Below are positions 26,219 to 35,241 of a stretch of 64,000 nt of DNA, one piece after another; within the stretch, counting starts at the first letter, position 1; the number at the start of each line of letters is the position of its first letter. The position numbers and the translations under genes are program-made. Origin of the DNA: Eshraghiella crossota (GTDB lineage: Bacteria > Bacillota > Clostridia > Lachnospirales > Lachnospiraceae); contig NZ_CP102270.1 in the NCBI RefSeq assembly GCF_025148445.1, positions 806,001 to 870,000 of the forward strand, given 5' to 3'. The notes under the pieces are model-generated. The model saw only the letters and a program-made list of their open reading frames with translations, did not search any database and had not been told where the DNA came from.

Positions 26219-29200
26219 ATGGATAAACAGAATGAACGTAATACAGGCTTATATAATAAGTCGTTTGAACATGATAATTGTGGTATAGGTGCTATTGTAA
26301 ACATCAAAGGCATTAAGACGCATAAGACTGTTGAAAAGGCACTCAGCATAGTTGAAAATCTTGAGCATCGTGCAGGAAAAGATGCAGAAGGAAAAACCGG
26401 TGACGGCGTGGGTATTCTCCTTCAGATTTCCCATAAATTTTTTGAAAAGGCAGCTAAGAACCTTGGAATTAATATAGGAAAGGAAAGGGAATACGGCGTA
26501 GGAATGTTCTTTTTCTCCCAGGACGAGTTTAAGAGAAAACAGGCAATGAAGATGTTTGAGATTATTGCCCAAAAAGAAGGACTTGAATTCCTCGGCTGGA
26601 GAAAAGTACCTACAAGACCGGAAGTGCTGGGTAAAAAGGCACTTGATGTTATGCCGGGAATTTACCAGTGTTTCGTAAAGAAGCCTGAAGACTGTGAAGA
26701 GGGACTTCCTTTCGACAGAAAGCTTTATATATTAAGGAAAGTGTTTGAGCAGAGCAACGAAGATACCTATGTTGTATCCCTTTCAAGCAGGACAATAGTA
26801 TATAAAGGAATGTTCCTTGTAGGACAGTTAAGAACATTTTTTGAGGACCTTAACAGTCCGGATTATGAATCAGCCATTGCACTTGTCCACTCAAGATTCA
26901 GTACCAACACCAATCCAAGCTGGAGAAGGGCGCATCCTAACAGATTTATAGTTCATAATGGTGAAATCAATACAATTAAAGGTAATGCCGACAAGATGCT
27001 TGCCAGGGAAGAAAATATGGAAAGCAAGTATTTCAAAGGCGTAATGCACAAGGTAATACCTGTTGTCAATACAGAAGGCTCCGATTCGGCAATGCTTGAT
27101 AATACACTTGAATTCCTTGTAATGAGCGGAATGGATTTACCGCTTGCCGTAATGATTACAATTCCTGAGCCATGGACGCATAATAAATTAATCAGCAGGG
27201 AAAAGAAAGATTTTTATCAGTATTACGCAACAATGATGGAACCATGGGACGGACCTGCATCAATTCTTTTCTCAGACGGGGACATAATGGGAGCCGTCCT
27301 TGACAGAAACGGATTAAGACCATCCCGTTATTATATTACAAAAGACGGTGAACTTATTCTTTCATCAGAGGTTGGCGTACTTGACATAGACCCTGCCAAT
27401 ATTGAGATTAAAGAAAGACTTCATCCGGGCAAAATGCTTCTTGTCGATACGGTTGCAGGCCGTGTTATCGATGATGATGAACTTAAGGAAAAATACGCTT
27501 GCAGAGAGCCTTACGGTGAATGGCTTGACAATAACCTTATTGAACTTAGGGACTTAAAGATTCCTAATAAAAAGGTAATCGAATATGAAAAAACAGAGCG
27601 TGCAAGACTTCAGAAATCTTTCGGATACACATACGAAGATTTTCATTCAATTATCCTGACAATGGCAAAAAACGGCGGAGAGCCTATCGCAGCCATGGGT
27701 GTTGATACGCCGCTTGCACCTATTTCAAAACAGAATCCTTCATTATTTGAGTATTTCAAACAGCTTTTTGCACAGGTAACCAATCCTCCTATCGACTCAC
27801 TCAGGGAGAAAATTGTAACATCAACGGCAGTATATATAGGAACAGACGGAAATATTCTTGAGGAAAAAGCAGAAAACTGCCATATGCTCAGAATTAATAA
27901 TCCGATCCTTACCAATACGGACTTGTTGAAGATTAAAAATATGAACAACGAGGGATTTAAGGTAGCTGAAATTCCTATTACCTATTATAAAAATACATCC
28001 CTTGAAAAAGCTATTGAAAGAATGTTCATGGAGGCTGACAGGGCACACAGCGACGGTGCCAACATACTTATACTTACAGACAGGGGCGTGGATGAAAACC
28101 ATGTGGCAATTCCTTCACTTCTTGCAGTATCGGCTATGCAGCAGCACCTTGTTGTAACCAAGAAAAGAACAAGCGTTGCCATGATTCTTGAAAGCGGCGA
28201 ACCAAGAACGGTTCATCATTTTGCAGCACTTTTAGGCTATGGTGCCTGTGCTATTAATCCATATCTTGCACAGGATACAATCAAGGAATTAATTAATATC
28301 GGACTCCTTGACAAAGATTACTATGCGGCAGTAGACGACTATAACAAAGCCGTTATATCGGGAATTACCAAGATTGCGGCTAAAATGGGTATTTCAACAA
28401 TCCAGTCATATCAGGGTTCAAAGATATTTGAAGCAATCGGTATTGCACCTGAAGTTATTGATAAATATTTTACCGGAACTGTAAGCAGAATCGGTGGAAT
28501 TACCCTTAAAGATATTGAAAATGACGTAAATGCAAGACATTCAAGAGCTTTTGACCCACTTGGACTTACTTCAGATGAGACTTTTGACAGTGTGGGCAGC
28601 CATAAATTAAGAAGTGGAAAAGAGGAACATCTCTACAATCCACAGACAATCCATCTTTTACAGCTTGCAACAAGAACAGGCGATTACAATACTTTTAAAG
28701 AGTATTCAAAACTTATAAACGAAGAAATGGATCCTGTAACCATAAGAGGACTTATGGATTTCAAATTCCCTGAAAAAGGAATCCCTATCGAAGAGGTTGA
28801 AAGTGTTGACTCAATCGTAAAGAGATTTAAAACAGGTGCCATGTCTTACGGCTCTATTTCAAAAGAAGCCCATGAAACGCTTGCTATAGCAATGAATATG
28901 CTTCACGGACGTTCAAACAGCGGTGAAGGCGGTGAGAGCATTGACAGACTTACACCGGGTACTGACGGACTCAACAGATGTTCGGCAATCAAGCAGGTGG
29001 CTTCCGGACGTTTTGGCGTAACTTCAAGATATCTTGTAAGTGCCAATGAAATCCAGATTAAAATGGCACAGGGCGCTAAACCGGGTGAAGGCGGACATTT
29101 ACCCGGAAAGAAAGTATATCCTTGGATTGCAAAAACAAGACTTTCAACACCGGGCGTAAGCCTTATATCACCACCACCTCATCATGATATTTATTCAATC

Positions 29201-30760
29201 GAGGACCTTGCGGAACTTATTTACGACCTTAAAAATGCTAACGATAAAGCAAGAATTTCCGTAAAACTTGTATCAGAAGCAGGTGTAGGTACAATTGCGG
29301 CAGGTGTGGCAAAAGCTGGAGCACAGGTAATCCTTATCTCAGGATATGACGGAGGTACAGGAGCAGCTCCAAGAACCTCAATTCACAATGCAGGACTTCC
29401 TTGGGAACTTGGACTTGCGGAAGCACACCAGACACTCATAATGAATGGCCTCCGTAATAAAGTTGTGGTTGAAACAGACGGTAAACTTATGACCGGACGT
29501 GACGTAGCCATTGCCTGTCTTTTAGGAGCAGAGGAATTCGGCTTTGCAACAGCACCTCTTGTAACACTTGGATGTGTAATGATGAGGGTATGTAACCTTG
29601 ATACATGTCCTGTGGGAATTGCGACACAGAACCCTGAACTCAGAAAGAGATTTGCAGGTAAACCTGAATATGTAGTTAATTTTATGAAGTTTATTGCAGA
29701 AGAACTTCGTGAATATATGGCAAAACTCGGTGTAAGAACACTTGATGAAATGTGCGGACGTTCCGATTTACTTGTCCAGAAGACAGACGAGATAAAAGAC
29801 AGAATAGGCAAAATCGACCTTTCATCAATACTTAACAACCCATTTGCCAATAATGAAAAAATGGATTATGAACATAAGAACTGGTATGATTTCGGACTTG
29901 AAAAAACACTTGATACAACAGTCCTTAAGAAACAGCTTATGCCGGCACTTCAGAAAAAACAGAAGAGAATTGTTGAGGTAGATGTAACTAACACAACCAG
30001 CAGGGCATTTGGTACAATGTTCGGTTCTGAAATTACAAGACTTTACGACGATAAACTTGACGAAGACACATATACAATCAAGTGCCACGGAAACGGCGGA
30101 CAAAGCTTTGGCGCATTTATTCCAAAAGGACTTACCATTGAACTTATCGGAGACTCCAACGACTACTTCGGTAAAGGTCTTTCAGGCGGTAAACTTGTGG
30201 TATATCCACCTGCAGCTTCTACCTTCAAATTTGATGAAAACATTCTTATAGGTAACGTTGCTTTATATGGTGCTACAAGTGGTGAGGCTTATATAAACGG
30301 CGTGGCAGGCGAAAGATTCTGCGTTCGTAACTCAGGTGCCACGGCAGTTGTCGAAGGTGTCGGTGAACATGGCTGCGAATATATGACAGGCGGCTGCGTT
30401 GTAGTTCTTGGCAGAACCGGAAAGAACTTTGCCGCAGGTATGAGCGGCGGTACGGCTTATGTGCTTGATGAGGACAACAAACTTTATCTTAACCTTAACA
30501 AAGAGCTTGTAAGTTCGGAAGTTGTTACAGACAAGTATGATGTAATACAACTTAAAGAACTTATCCAGAAACATGTTGCATACACTAACTCTGAAAAGGG
30601 CAAGAAAATACTGGATAATTTCAGTGAGTATCTTCCTAAATTCAAGAAAATTATGCCACATGATTATAAGAAGATGTTAAATACAATTGTTCAGATGGAA
30701 GAAAAAGGTCTTTCAAGCGAACAGGCACAGATAGAAGCATTTTATGAGATGACTAAATAA
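26219..30760 (+). CDS. gltB: Glutamate synthase, large (glutaminase/FMN) subunit
   Basis: The 1513-residue GltB takes ammonia from glutamine and delivers it to 2-oxoglutarate. The N-terminal amidotransferase begins after a short propeptide at Cys21 (FEHDNCGIGAIV). The FMN/synthase domain contains 'SNSGEGGESIDRL' and 'AQGAKPGEGGHLPGKKV', and the 3Fe-4S cysteines are in CVMMRVCNLDTCPVGIA (about residues 1118, 1124, 1129). The C-terminal GXGXG beta-helix repeats ('GNVALYGATSGEAYINGVAGERF') are present. The open frame starts at 26144, but AAAGGAAGTACACG precedes the ATG at 26219. gltD follows after 19 bp. Confidence 0.97.
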   Translation: MDKQNERNTGLYNKSFEHDNCGIGAIVNIKGIKTHKTVEKALSIVENLEHRAGKDAEGKTGDGVGILLQISHKFFEKAAKNLGINIGKEREYGVGMFFFSQDEFKRKQAMKMFEIIAQKEGLEFLGWRKVPTRPEVLGKKALDVMPGIYQCFVKKPEDCEEGLPFDRKLYILRKVFEQSNEDTYVVSLSSRTIVYKGMFLVGQLRTFFEDLNSPDYESAIALVHSRFSTNTNPSWRRAHPNRFIVHNGEINTIKGNADKMLAREENMESKYFKGVMHKVIPVVNTEGSDSAMLDNTLEFLVMSGMDLPLAVMITIPEPWTHNKLISREKKDFYQYYATMMEPWDGPASILFSDGDIMGAVLDRNGLRPSRYYITKDGELILSSEVGVLDIDPANIEIKERLHPGKMLLVDTVAGRVIDDDELKEKYACREPYGEWLDNNLIELRDLKIPNKKVIEYEKTERARLQKSFGYTYEDFHSIILTMAKNGGEPIAAMGVDTPLAPISKQNPSLFEYFKQLFAQVTNPPIDSLREKIVTSTAVYIGTDGNILEEKAENCHMLRINNPILTNTDLLKIKNMNNEGFKVAEIPITYYKNTSLEKAIERMFMEADRAHSDGANILILTDRGVDENHVAIPSLLAVSAMQQHLVVTKKRTSVAMILESGEPRTVHHFAALLGYGACAINPYLAQDTIKELINIGLLDKDYYAAVDDYNKAVISGITKIAAKMGISTIQSYQGSKIFEAIGIAPEVIDKYFTGTVSRIGGITLKDIENDVNARHSRAFDPLGLTSDETFDSVGSHKLRSGKEEHLYNPQTIHLLQLATRTGDYNTFKEYSKLINEEMDPVTIRGLMDFKFPEKGIPIEEVESVDSIVKRFKTGAMSYGSISKEAHETLAIAMNMLHGRSNSGEGGESIDRLTPGTDGLNRCSAIKQVASGRFGVTSRYLVSANEIQIKMAQGAKPGEGGHLPGKKVYPWIAKTRLSTPGVSLISPPPHHDIYSIEDLAELIYDLKNANDKARISVKLVSEAGVGTIAAGVAKAGAQVILISGYDGGTGAAPRTSIHNAGLPWELGLAEAHQTLIMNGLRNKVVVETDGKLMTGRDVAIACLLGAEEFGFATAPLVTLGCVMMRVCNLDTCPVGIATQNPELRKRFAGKPEYVVNFMKFIAEELREYMAKLGVRTLDEMCGRSDLLVQKTDEIKDRIGKIDLSSILNNPFANNEKMDYEHKNWYDFGLEKTLDTTVLKKQLMPALQKKQKRIVEVDVTNTTSRAFGTMFGSEITRLYDDKLDEDTYTIKCHGNGGQSFGAFIPKGLTIELIGDSNDYFGKGLSGGKLVVYPPAASTFKFDENILIGNVALYGATSGEAYINGVAGERFCVRNSGATAVVEGVGEHGCEYMTGGCVVVLGRTGKNFAAGMSGGTAYVLDEDNKLYLNLNKELVSSEVVTDKYDVIQLKELIQKHVAYTNSEKGKKILDNFSEYLPKFKKIMPHDYKKMLNTIVQMEEKGLSSEQAQIEAFYEMTK

Positions 30761-30779
30761 ACAGGAAGGAGCAATCAAA

Positions 30780-32267
30780 ATGGGAAAACCAACAGGATTT
30801 ATGGAATATGACAGAGTCGACAGCGAGGCTTTTGACCCAAAAGAGAGAATTAAAAATTTTAATGAATTTCATACACCGCTTTCGCCTGAAAAACAGCGTA
30901 CACAGGCTGCACGCTGTATGGATTGCGGAGTTCCTTTCTGCCAGTCAGGAAAAATGCTCAAAGGAATGATTTCAGGTTGTCCTTTGAACAATCTTATTCC
31001 TGAATGGAATGAACTTTTATACCTTGGAAATTACAAAAGAGCATATCACCGTCTTGCCAAAACAAGTAATTTTCCTGAATTCACTTCAAGAGTATGTCCG
31101 GGTCTTTGCGAAAAGGCTTGTACATGCGGTCTGAACGGCGATGCCGTTACCACAAAGGAAAACGAAAAAACAATTATTGAATATGCTTTTGAGCATGGTT
31201 ACGTTAAGCCTAAAATCCCTGCTGTGCGCACCGGAAAAAAAGTTGCCGTAATCGGTTCCGGTCCTTCGGGACTTGCAGCAGCGGACCTTCTTAATATGAG
31301 AGGACATAGTGTTACGGTTTACGAAAAATCAGACAGACCGGGTGGACTTCTGATGTACGGAATACCTAACATGAAACTTGAAAAACACATAATTGACAGA
31401 CGTATCAATTTAATGAAGGAAGAGGGCATTGAGTTTGTAACAGGTGTGAATGTTGGAACAGACATTAAAGCCAACAAACTCCTAAAAGAATATGATGTGG
31501 TTATTCTTGCCTGCGGTGCCGGCAATCCTAGAGACATAAAGGCAGAGGGCAGGGATGCAGAGGGCATATATTTTGCGGTGGATTACCTTAAATCCGTAAC
31601 CAAGAGCCTCCTTGATTCAGACTTCAAGGACAAAAAATACATTGACCCTAAGGGTAAAAATGTTGTTGTAATCGGTGGCGGTGACACAGGAAATGACTGT
31701 GTAGGCACATCAATAAGACTTGGCTGCAAATCAATCACACAGCTTGAAATGATGCCAAAAGCCCCTGATTTCAGAACAGCCGACAATCCATGGCCACAGT
31801 GGCCAAAGGTCTGCAAGACAGACTACGGTCAGGAGGAAGCCATCGCTGTTTTCGGTCATGACCCAAGAATATACCAGACCACGGTCAAAGAATTCGTTAA
31901 GGATAAAAACGGAAACCTTTCAAAACTCATCTGCGTAAAACTTGAATCCAAAAAAGATGAAAAAACAGGCAGGATGATGATGGCAGAGGTTGCAGGCAGC
32001 GAATTTGAACTGCCTTGTGAGATGGTTCTTATTGCAGCCGGCTTCTTAGGCTCGCAGAAATACGTTACCGATGCGTTTGGCGTTGAGGTTGACGGCAGAA
32101 CCAACGTTAAGACCGCACCTGATTCTTTTGCCACTAACGTACCTAAAGTATTTACAGCAGGTGACATGCACATCGGACAGTCCCTTGTAGTCCGTGCAAT
32201 CAGACAGGGACGTGACGTTGCAAGGGAAGTTGACAAATGTCTCATGGGATATACCAATCTTGAATAA
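30780..32267 (+). CDS. gltD: Glutamate synthase, small (NAD(P)H) subunit
   Basis: The 495-residue FAD protein passes electrons from NAD(P)H to GltB. The N-terminal region has cysteine clusters for two 4Fe-4S centres (CMDCGVPFC, 'GCPLNNLIPEWN', CPGLCEKACTCG). Next come the FAD site GKKVAVIGSGPSGLAAADLL and the NAD(P)H site 'VVVIGGGDTGNDCVGTSIRLG'. The C-terminal GDMHIGQSLVVRAIRQGR is the second FAD motif. CAGGAAGGAGC precedes the start. It is co-transcribed with gltB and followed by a terminator. Confidence 0.97.
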   Translation: MGKPTGFMEYDRVDSEAFDPKERIKNFNEFHTPLSPEKQRTQAARCMDCGVPFCQSGKMLKGMISGCPLNNLIPEWNELLYLGNYKRAYHRLAKTSNFPEFTSRVCPGLCEKACTCGLNGDAVTTKENEKTIIEYAFEHGYVKPKIPAVRTGKKVAVIGSGPSGLAAADLLNMRGHSVTVYEKSDRPGGLLMYGIPNMKLEKHIIDRRINLMKEEGIEFVTGVNVGTDIKANKLLKEYDVVILACGAGNPRDIKAEGRDAEGIYFAVDYLKSVTKSLLDSDFKDKKYIDPKGKNVVVIGGGDTGNDCVGTSIRLGCKSITQLEMMPKAPDFRTADNPWPQWPKVCKTDYGQEEAIAVFGHDPRIYQTTVKEFVKDKNGNLSKLICVKLESKKDEKTGRMMMAEVAGSEFELPCEMVLIAAGFLGSQKYVTDAFGVEVDGRTNVKTAPDSFATNVPKVFTAGDMHIGQSLVVRAIRQGRDVAREVDKCLMGYTNLE

Positions 32268-32289
32268 AACAAAGCTTTATTGAAATTCG

Positions 32290-32326
32290 GCGCAATATTC
32301 ACATTCATGGATATTGCGCTGTTTTT
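32290..32326 (+). terminator. Intrinsic terminator after gltD
   Basis: GCGCAATAT (32290-32298) pairs with ATATTGCGC (32311-32319), followed by TGTTTTTG. Confidence 0.8.
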
Positions 32327-32401
32327 GTGAGGTGGGGGGAGGAGATTATGGAAGTCAAGAAATTATAAAAAGAGAAAAATACTTACGCCGATATACAACG
32401 A

Positions 32402-32635
32402 AACACTTATGAGATAATCGTTTTGAACCTTTGCAGTGGACCAGACTGCTGGTTCATAAGGGGCTTTGGGAAGCGGCAGCATAAATTCTCTTTCTTCATC
32501 TTCGAAAGCAGAACGTCGGTTTCCAAGTCTCTTTTTAAATGGGCGGAGATTGATTTCCTCCAGTTTCTGAGAAACTGCCGTTTTTGCTTCTTCAATAGAA
32601 GTCCTTTTGATAATCAGATGAAAATATCTGTCGAT
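32402..32635 (-). pseudogene. IS21-type transposase (IstA) C-terminal remnant
   Basis: On the minus strand a stretch of about 75 residues reads 'LEEINLRPFKKRLGNRRSAFE ... LPLPKAPYEPAVWSTAKVQNDY', matching the conserved C-terminal part of IS21-family IstA transposases (PLPxxPYE.A.W..A.V..). No upstream catalytic DDE region, no IstB partner and no clear ends are present, so it is a fragment. It sits between the gltD terminator and the ORF6N gene and marks a past insertion or rearrangement. Confidence 0.65.
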
Positions 32636-32678
32636 TGAGGTCGAAACTGATTGACTATGTGAGATAAGGAAGGTACAA

Positions 32679-32715
32679 TTTATTTTGAGGTCGCAAATTG
32701 CGACCTCAAAATAAA
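32679..32715. promoter_or_regulatory. 37-bp perfect palindrome just upstream of the ORF6N gene
   Basis: Arms of 18 bp (TTTATTTTGAGGTCGCAA and its exact complement) surround a single central A at 32697. The inner 27 bp (32684-32710) recur exactly inside the following coding sequence at 32955-32981. Position 22 bp before the likely start codon suggests an operator or a leader hairpin. Confidence 0.75.
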
Positions 32716-32736
32716 AAAAGTAGGAGAGATGCTGGT

Positions 32737-33687
32737 TTGTCTGATAATACAAATATACCTGTAATAGTTGAAAATACAGATGATAGAATTGAAAATTTAA
32801 TTCATTATGTGCGTGGACAGCAGATTATGATAGATAGTGATTTGGCAATGCTTTATAATGTCGAAACAAAAAGGTTGAATGAAAGTGTAAAAAGAAATGC
32901 TAAACGTTTCCCAGAAAGTTTTTGTTTCCAACTGACAGAAGATGAATACGATGATTTGAGGTCGCAAATTGCGACCTCAAACAAAGAATCAGGGAATACA
33001 TCATCCCAAGGTGGACGGCGATATTTACCATATGCATTTACGGAACAGGGAATAGCAATGTTGTCAGCAGTTTTAAGAAGTGACGAAGCTATTCAGGTAA
33101 GTGTAAATATTATGAACACTTTTGTGAAAATGCGACGCTTTCTGGCTGAAAATGCTTTGATGTTTGATAAGCTGAATAGCTTGGAATTAAAGCAATTAGA
33201 GTATCAGAAGGAGTCTAACGAAAAATTTGATCAGATTTTTTCATACATTTCTGAGCATGAAGAAGTGGGGCAGAAAATATTCTTTGATGGTCAGATATAT
33301 GATGCTTTCAGTCTTTTGATAAGCCTTGCGGAAAAAGCAGAAAAATCAATAGTATTAATTGATAATTATGTTGATGTGGGAACTTTGAATATTCTTGCAA
33401 AAAAGAAAGATGGTGTTGATGTAACAATTTATACAGTTCGTCGAACTCGTCTGGCAGGTCAGGACATTGCTAATTTTAACAGTCAGTATCCAACTTTGAC
33501 CGTAAAGTATACTGGAGTCTTTCATGACAGATTTTTGATAGTTGACGAGACAACAGCATATCACATTGGTGCGTCTCTGAAAGATGCAGGAAAAAAGTGT
33601 TTTGGAATAACAAGAATAGAAGATATTGGAATTGTATCAGATGTACTTCAGCGTTTGGAAATTGAAACAGAAGAAGCAGAAAACTAA
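32737..33687 (+). CDS. ORF6N-domain protein with C-terminal phospholipase-D-like domain
   Basis: Residues about 8-110 (start at TTG 32737) form an ORF6N/KilA-N-type domain: 'IHYVRGQQIMIDSDLAMLYNVETKRLNESVKRNAKRFPESFCFQL', then 'GGRRYLPYAFTEQGIAMLSAVLRS'. A coiled segment follows (about 135-175). The C-terminal part 'KSIVLIDNYVDVGTLNILAKKKDGVDVTIYTV' and FHDRFLIVDETTAYHIGASL resembles a single PLD-like domain with HxR in place of HxK. Such proteins occur in phages and near restriction systems. TTG 32698 is an alternative start, but TAGGAGAG fits TTG 32737. The product is about 316 residues. A terminator hairpin follows. Confidence 0.75.
   Translation: MSDNTNIPVIVENTDDRIENLIHYVRGQQIMIDSDLAMLYNVETKRLNESVKRNAKRFPESFCFQLTEDEYDDLRSQIATSNKESGNTSSQGGRRYLPYAFTEQGIAMLSAVLRSDEAIQVSVNIMNTFVKMRRFLAENALMFDKLNSLELKQLEYQKESNEKFDQIFSYISEHEEVGQKIFFDGQIYDAFSLLISLAEKAEKSIVLIDNYVDVGTLNILAKKKDGVDVTIYTVRRTRLAGQDIANFNSQYPTLTVKYTGVFHDRFLIVDETTAYHIGASLKDAGKKCFGITRIEDIGIVSDVLQRLEIETEEAEN
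32955..32981. repeat. Second copy of the 27-bp palindrome, inside the ORF6N coding sequence
   Basis: Identical to 32684-32710, 271 bp downstream. It encodes part of DLRSQIATSN, a stretch I recall as conserved in ORF6N proteins. Confidence 0.8.
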
Positions 33688-33699
33688 ATATAATAATTA

Positions 33700-33744
33700 T
33701 GATAGCCATTATGGAAATGGAAATTTCCGTAATGGCTATTTTTA
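33700..33744 (+). terminator. Hairpin terminator after the ORF6N gene
   Basis: ATAGCCATTATGGAAAT pairs with ATTTCCGTAATGGCTAT (one wobble or mismatch) followed by TTTTTATG, just after the ORF6N stop. Confidence 0.8.
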
Positions 33745-34103
33745 TGTCCACAAGGAACAGTAGCAAGCTGCTGTCTGAAGTTGTTGCGGAAATTGAAAGT
33801 GACAAAGAAAAATTTATCGGACAGGATATAGAAGCATTTTTTAATAGAATGCGATATGAACTTATTGATAAAGAAATTGGTGAATTTTCAAAAAAATGGT
33901 GTCTGCCTTTTGAAGATGTTAAATATGAAGTATATAACTTTAAAGACGGGAATCTTGCCAATGAGAACAGCCTAAAGAGCAAGATAGACTATGACAGATA
34001 CAAGGAGATGGTTGAAAAACCTGTGCCTAAGTTTACACTTAGGAGAGAAATGGTTGAGGATTTTAAAAATAATCTTATGGGAGAGGTTTCCTCTTTATTA
34101 TAA
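33744..34103 (+). pseudogene. HsdR-like C-terminal fragment (type I restriction subunit tail)
   Basis: About 119 residues read 'KLLSEVVAEIESDKEKFIGQDIEAFFNRMRYELIDKEIGEF ... YKEMVEKPVPKFTLRREMVEDFKNNLMGEV'. This helical, charged stretch resembles the C-terminal helical region of type I restriction R subunits. There is no helicase or nuclease domain, no good start signal, and the frame begins inside the preceding terminator hairpin. I read it as the remaining tail of a deleted hsdR. The neighbouring ORF6N and recombinase genes fit a decayed type I restriction island. Confidence 0.5.
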
Positions 34104-34114
34104 CTATAACTGAC

Positions 34115-34147
34115 AAAACAGCACCCGGGTTCACAAGGTGCTGTTTT
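34115..34147. terminator. Bidirectional terminator
   Basis: AAAACAGCACC (34115-34125) pairs perfectly with GGTGCTGTTTT (34137-34147). It separates the HsdR-like fragment from the convergent recombinase; its right arm overlaps the left inverted repeat of the recombinase gene. Confidence 0.8.
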
Positions 34148-34153
34148 CGACGT
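34141..34153 (+). repeat. Left 13-bp inverted repeat flanking the recombinase
   Basis: CTGTTTTCGACGT; its exact reverse complement ACGTCGAAAACAG is at 35120-35132, on the other side of the tyrosine recombinase gene. Confidence 0.6.
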
Positions 34154-34162
34154 ATATGTATA

Positions 34163-35095
34163 TTAATTCAGGTTAGCTAGTGAACGCATAATTATGTCAA
34201 TGTCCTTACTTTCAAGTTCGTGAATTATGTGAAGATAGGTTTTTTGCGTGGTTGTCATACTGGCATGACCTAATCTTCTGGCAACACTTGCAATTGATAC
34301 GCCTGCAAACAGTAGTAGCGATGCATGTGTATGCCTTAGTCCGTGAATGGAAATTATGGGTATGCCTGCATTTTTACAATGCCTTTCTAATATTCCATTT
34401 AGTGTTGAATTATATACAATGCTTCTTTTTATAAAAATCGGTTCATCATTTGGCAGACTTTTAGTTAATTCAGCAAATTGCATTACTGTCTGCCAGTCTA
34501 ATTGTATTTTTCGTACTGAAGATTGATTCTTTGTGGGTAGGAAACCACCTTTCCCTTTATAATCCCATGTTTTAGATATGGATAAGGTCTGATGGGAAAA
34601 ATCAAAATCTTTTGGTGTGAGAGCCAGAGCCTCCGAAAATCTCATTCCGGTTTTTGAAACCAACAGGATAAACCAGTCCCAAGATACTTTAGGACCAAGG
34701 TGTAAATCTTCAATCAGTTTATGTAACTCAAATTGGTTAAGAAATTTTGGCTTTTTTTCTCTTGGTTTTTTTCCTTTTATGATAGCTTTTCTTGTAGGAT
34801 CTCTTGATATAAGACCCTCATCAACGGCATCAAGTATTGCGCATTTTACATGATGGTGGAAATCAAGTGTGGTCTGATGTTCATGTTTTTCGGCATACTC
34901 ATTCAGCAACTTCTGGTACGAAATTCTGTCAAGGTCTCTGATTTTTAACTCAGGGACAAGTTTTACCAGCCATTGATATGCCATCTTGTATTTGCTCATT
35001 GTTACAGGCCTTATTGCACCTTCCTTATAAACAGAAATCCACTGCTTATAATATTCGCAAAATAGTATTGTGCTGTTATCTTTTAAAGTATTCAT
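34163..35095 (-). CDS. Tyrosine recombinase / integrase
   Basis: The 310-residue protein has an N-terminal SAM-like core-binding domain (about 5-95) and a catalytic domain with TGMRFSEALAL (first Arg near 152), HGLRHTHASLL (H-x-x-R near 250), LGHAS, and the nucleophile in TQKTYLHI (Tyr near 293). All catalytic residues are present, so it could be active. It resembles phage/ICE integrases and the recombinases of type I restriction loci. The 13-bp inverted repeats on both sides may be recognition sites. AGGAGATTTTAC precedes the start on the minus strand. Confidence 0.92.
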   Translation of the reverse strand: MNTLKDNSTILFCEYYKQWISVYKEGAIRPVTMSKYKMAYQWLVKLVPELKIRDLDRISYQKLLNEYAEKHEHQTTLDFHHHVKCAILDAVDEGLISRDPTRKAIIKGKKPREKKPKFLNQFELHKLIEDLHLGPKVSWDWFILLVSKTGMRFSEALALTPKDFDFSHQTLSISKTWDYKGKGGFLPTKNQSSVRKIQLDWQTVMQFAELTKSLPNDEPIFIKRSIVYNSTLNGILERHCKNAGIPIISIHGLRHTHASLLLFAGVSIASVARRLGHASMTTTQKTYLHIIHELESKDIDIIMRSLANLN

Positions 35096-35119
35096 CTGTA
35101 AAATCTCCTTTTTTGTTAC

Positions 35120-35132
35120 ACGTCGAAAACAG
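35120..35132 (-). repeat. Right 13-bp inverted repeat flanking the recombinase
   Basis: ACGTCGAAAACAG, complementary to 34141-34153; 25 bp upstream of the recombinase start. Confidence 0.6.
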
Positions 35133-35241
35133 TAAATAAATCATAATATTAAAACGCCGATAATCAACCTGCTTTCCACCCTTGAATTTATGCAACCTCT
35201 GTGGTAATATTCCTTTGATAAAAAGGCAGGAGGCGTATTTA

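Noticed and set aside
32363-32752. Complete gene on the minus strand before ORF6N
   Set aside because: Only the central part resembles a transposase. The ends run into palindrome and non-coding sequence, so it is a remnant.
34100-35240. Intact integrative element bounded by attL/attR
   Set aside because: No direct repeat or tRNA target flanks the recombinase; only inverted repeats and no cargo genes are seen.
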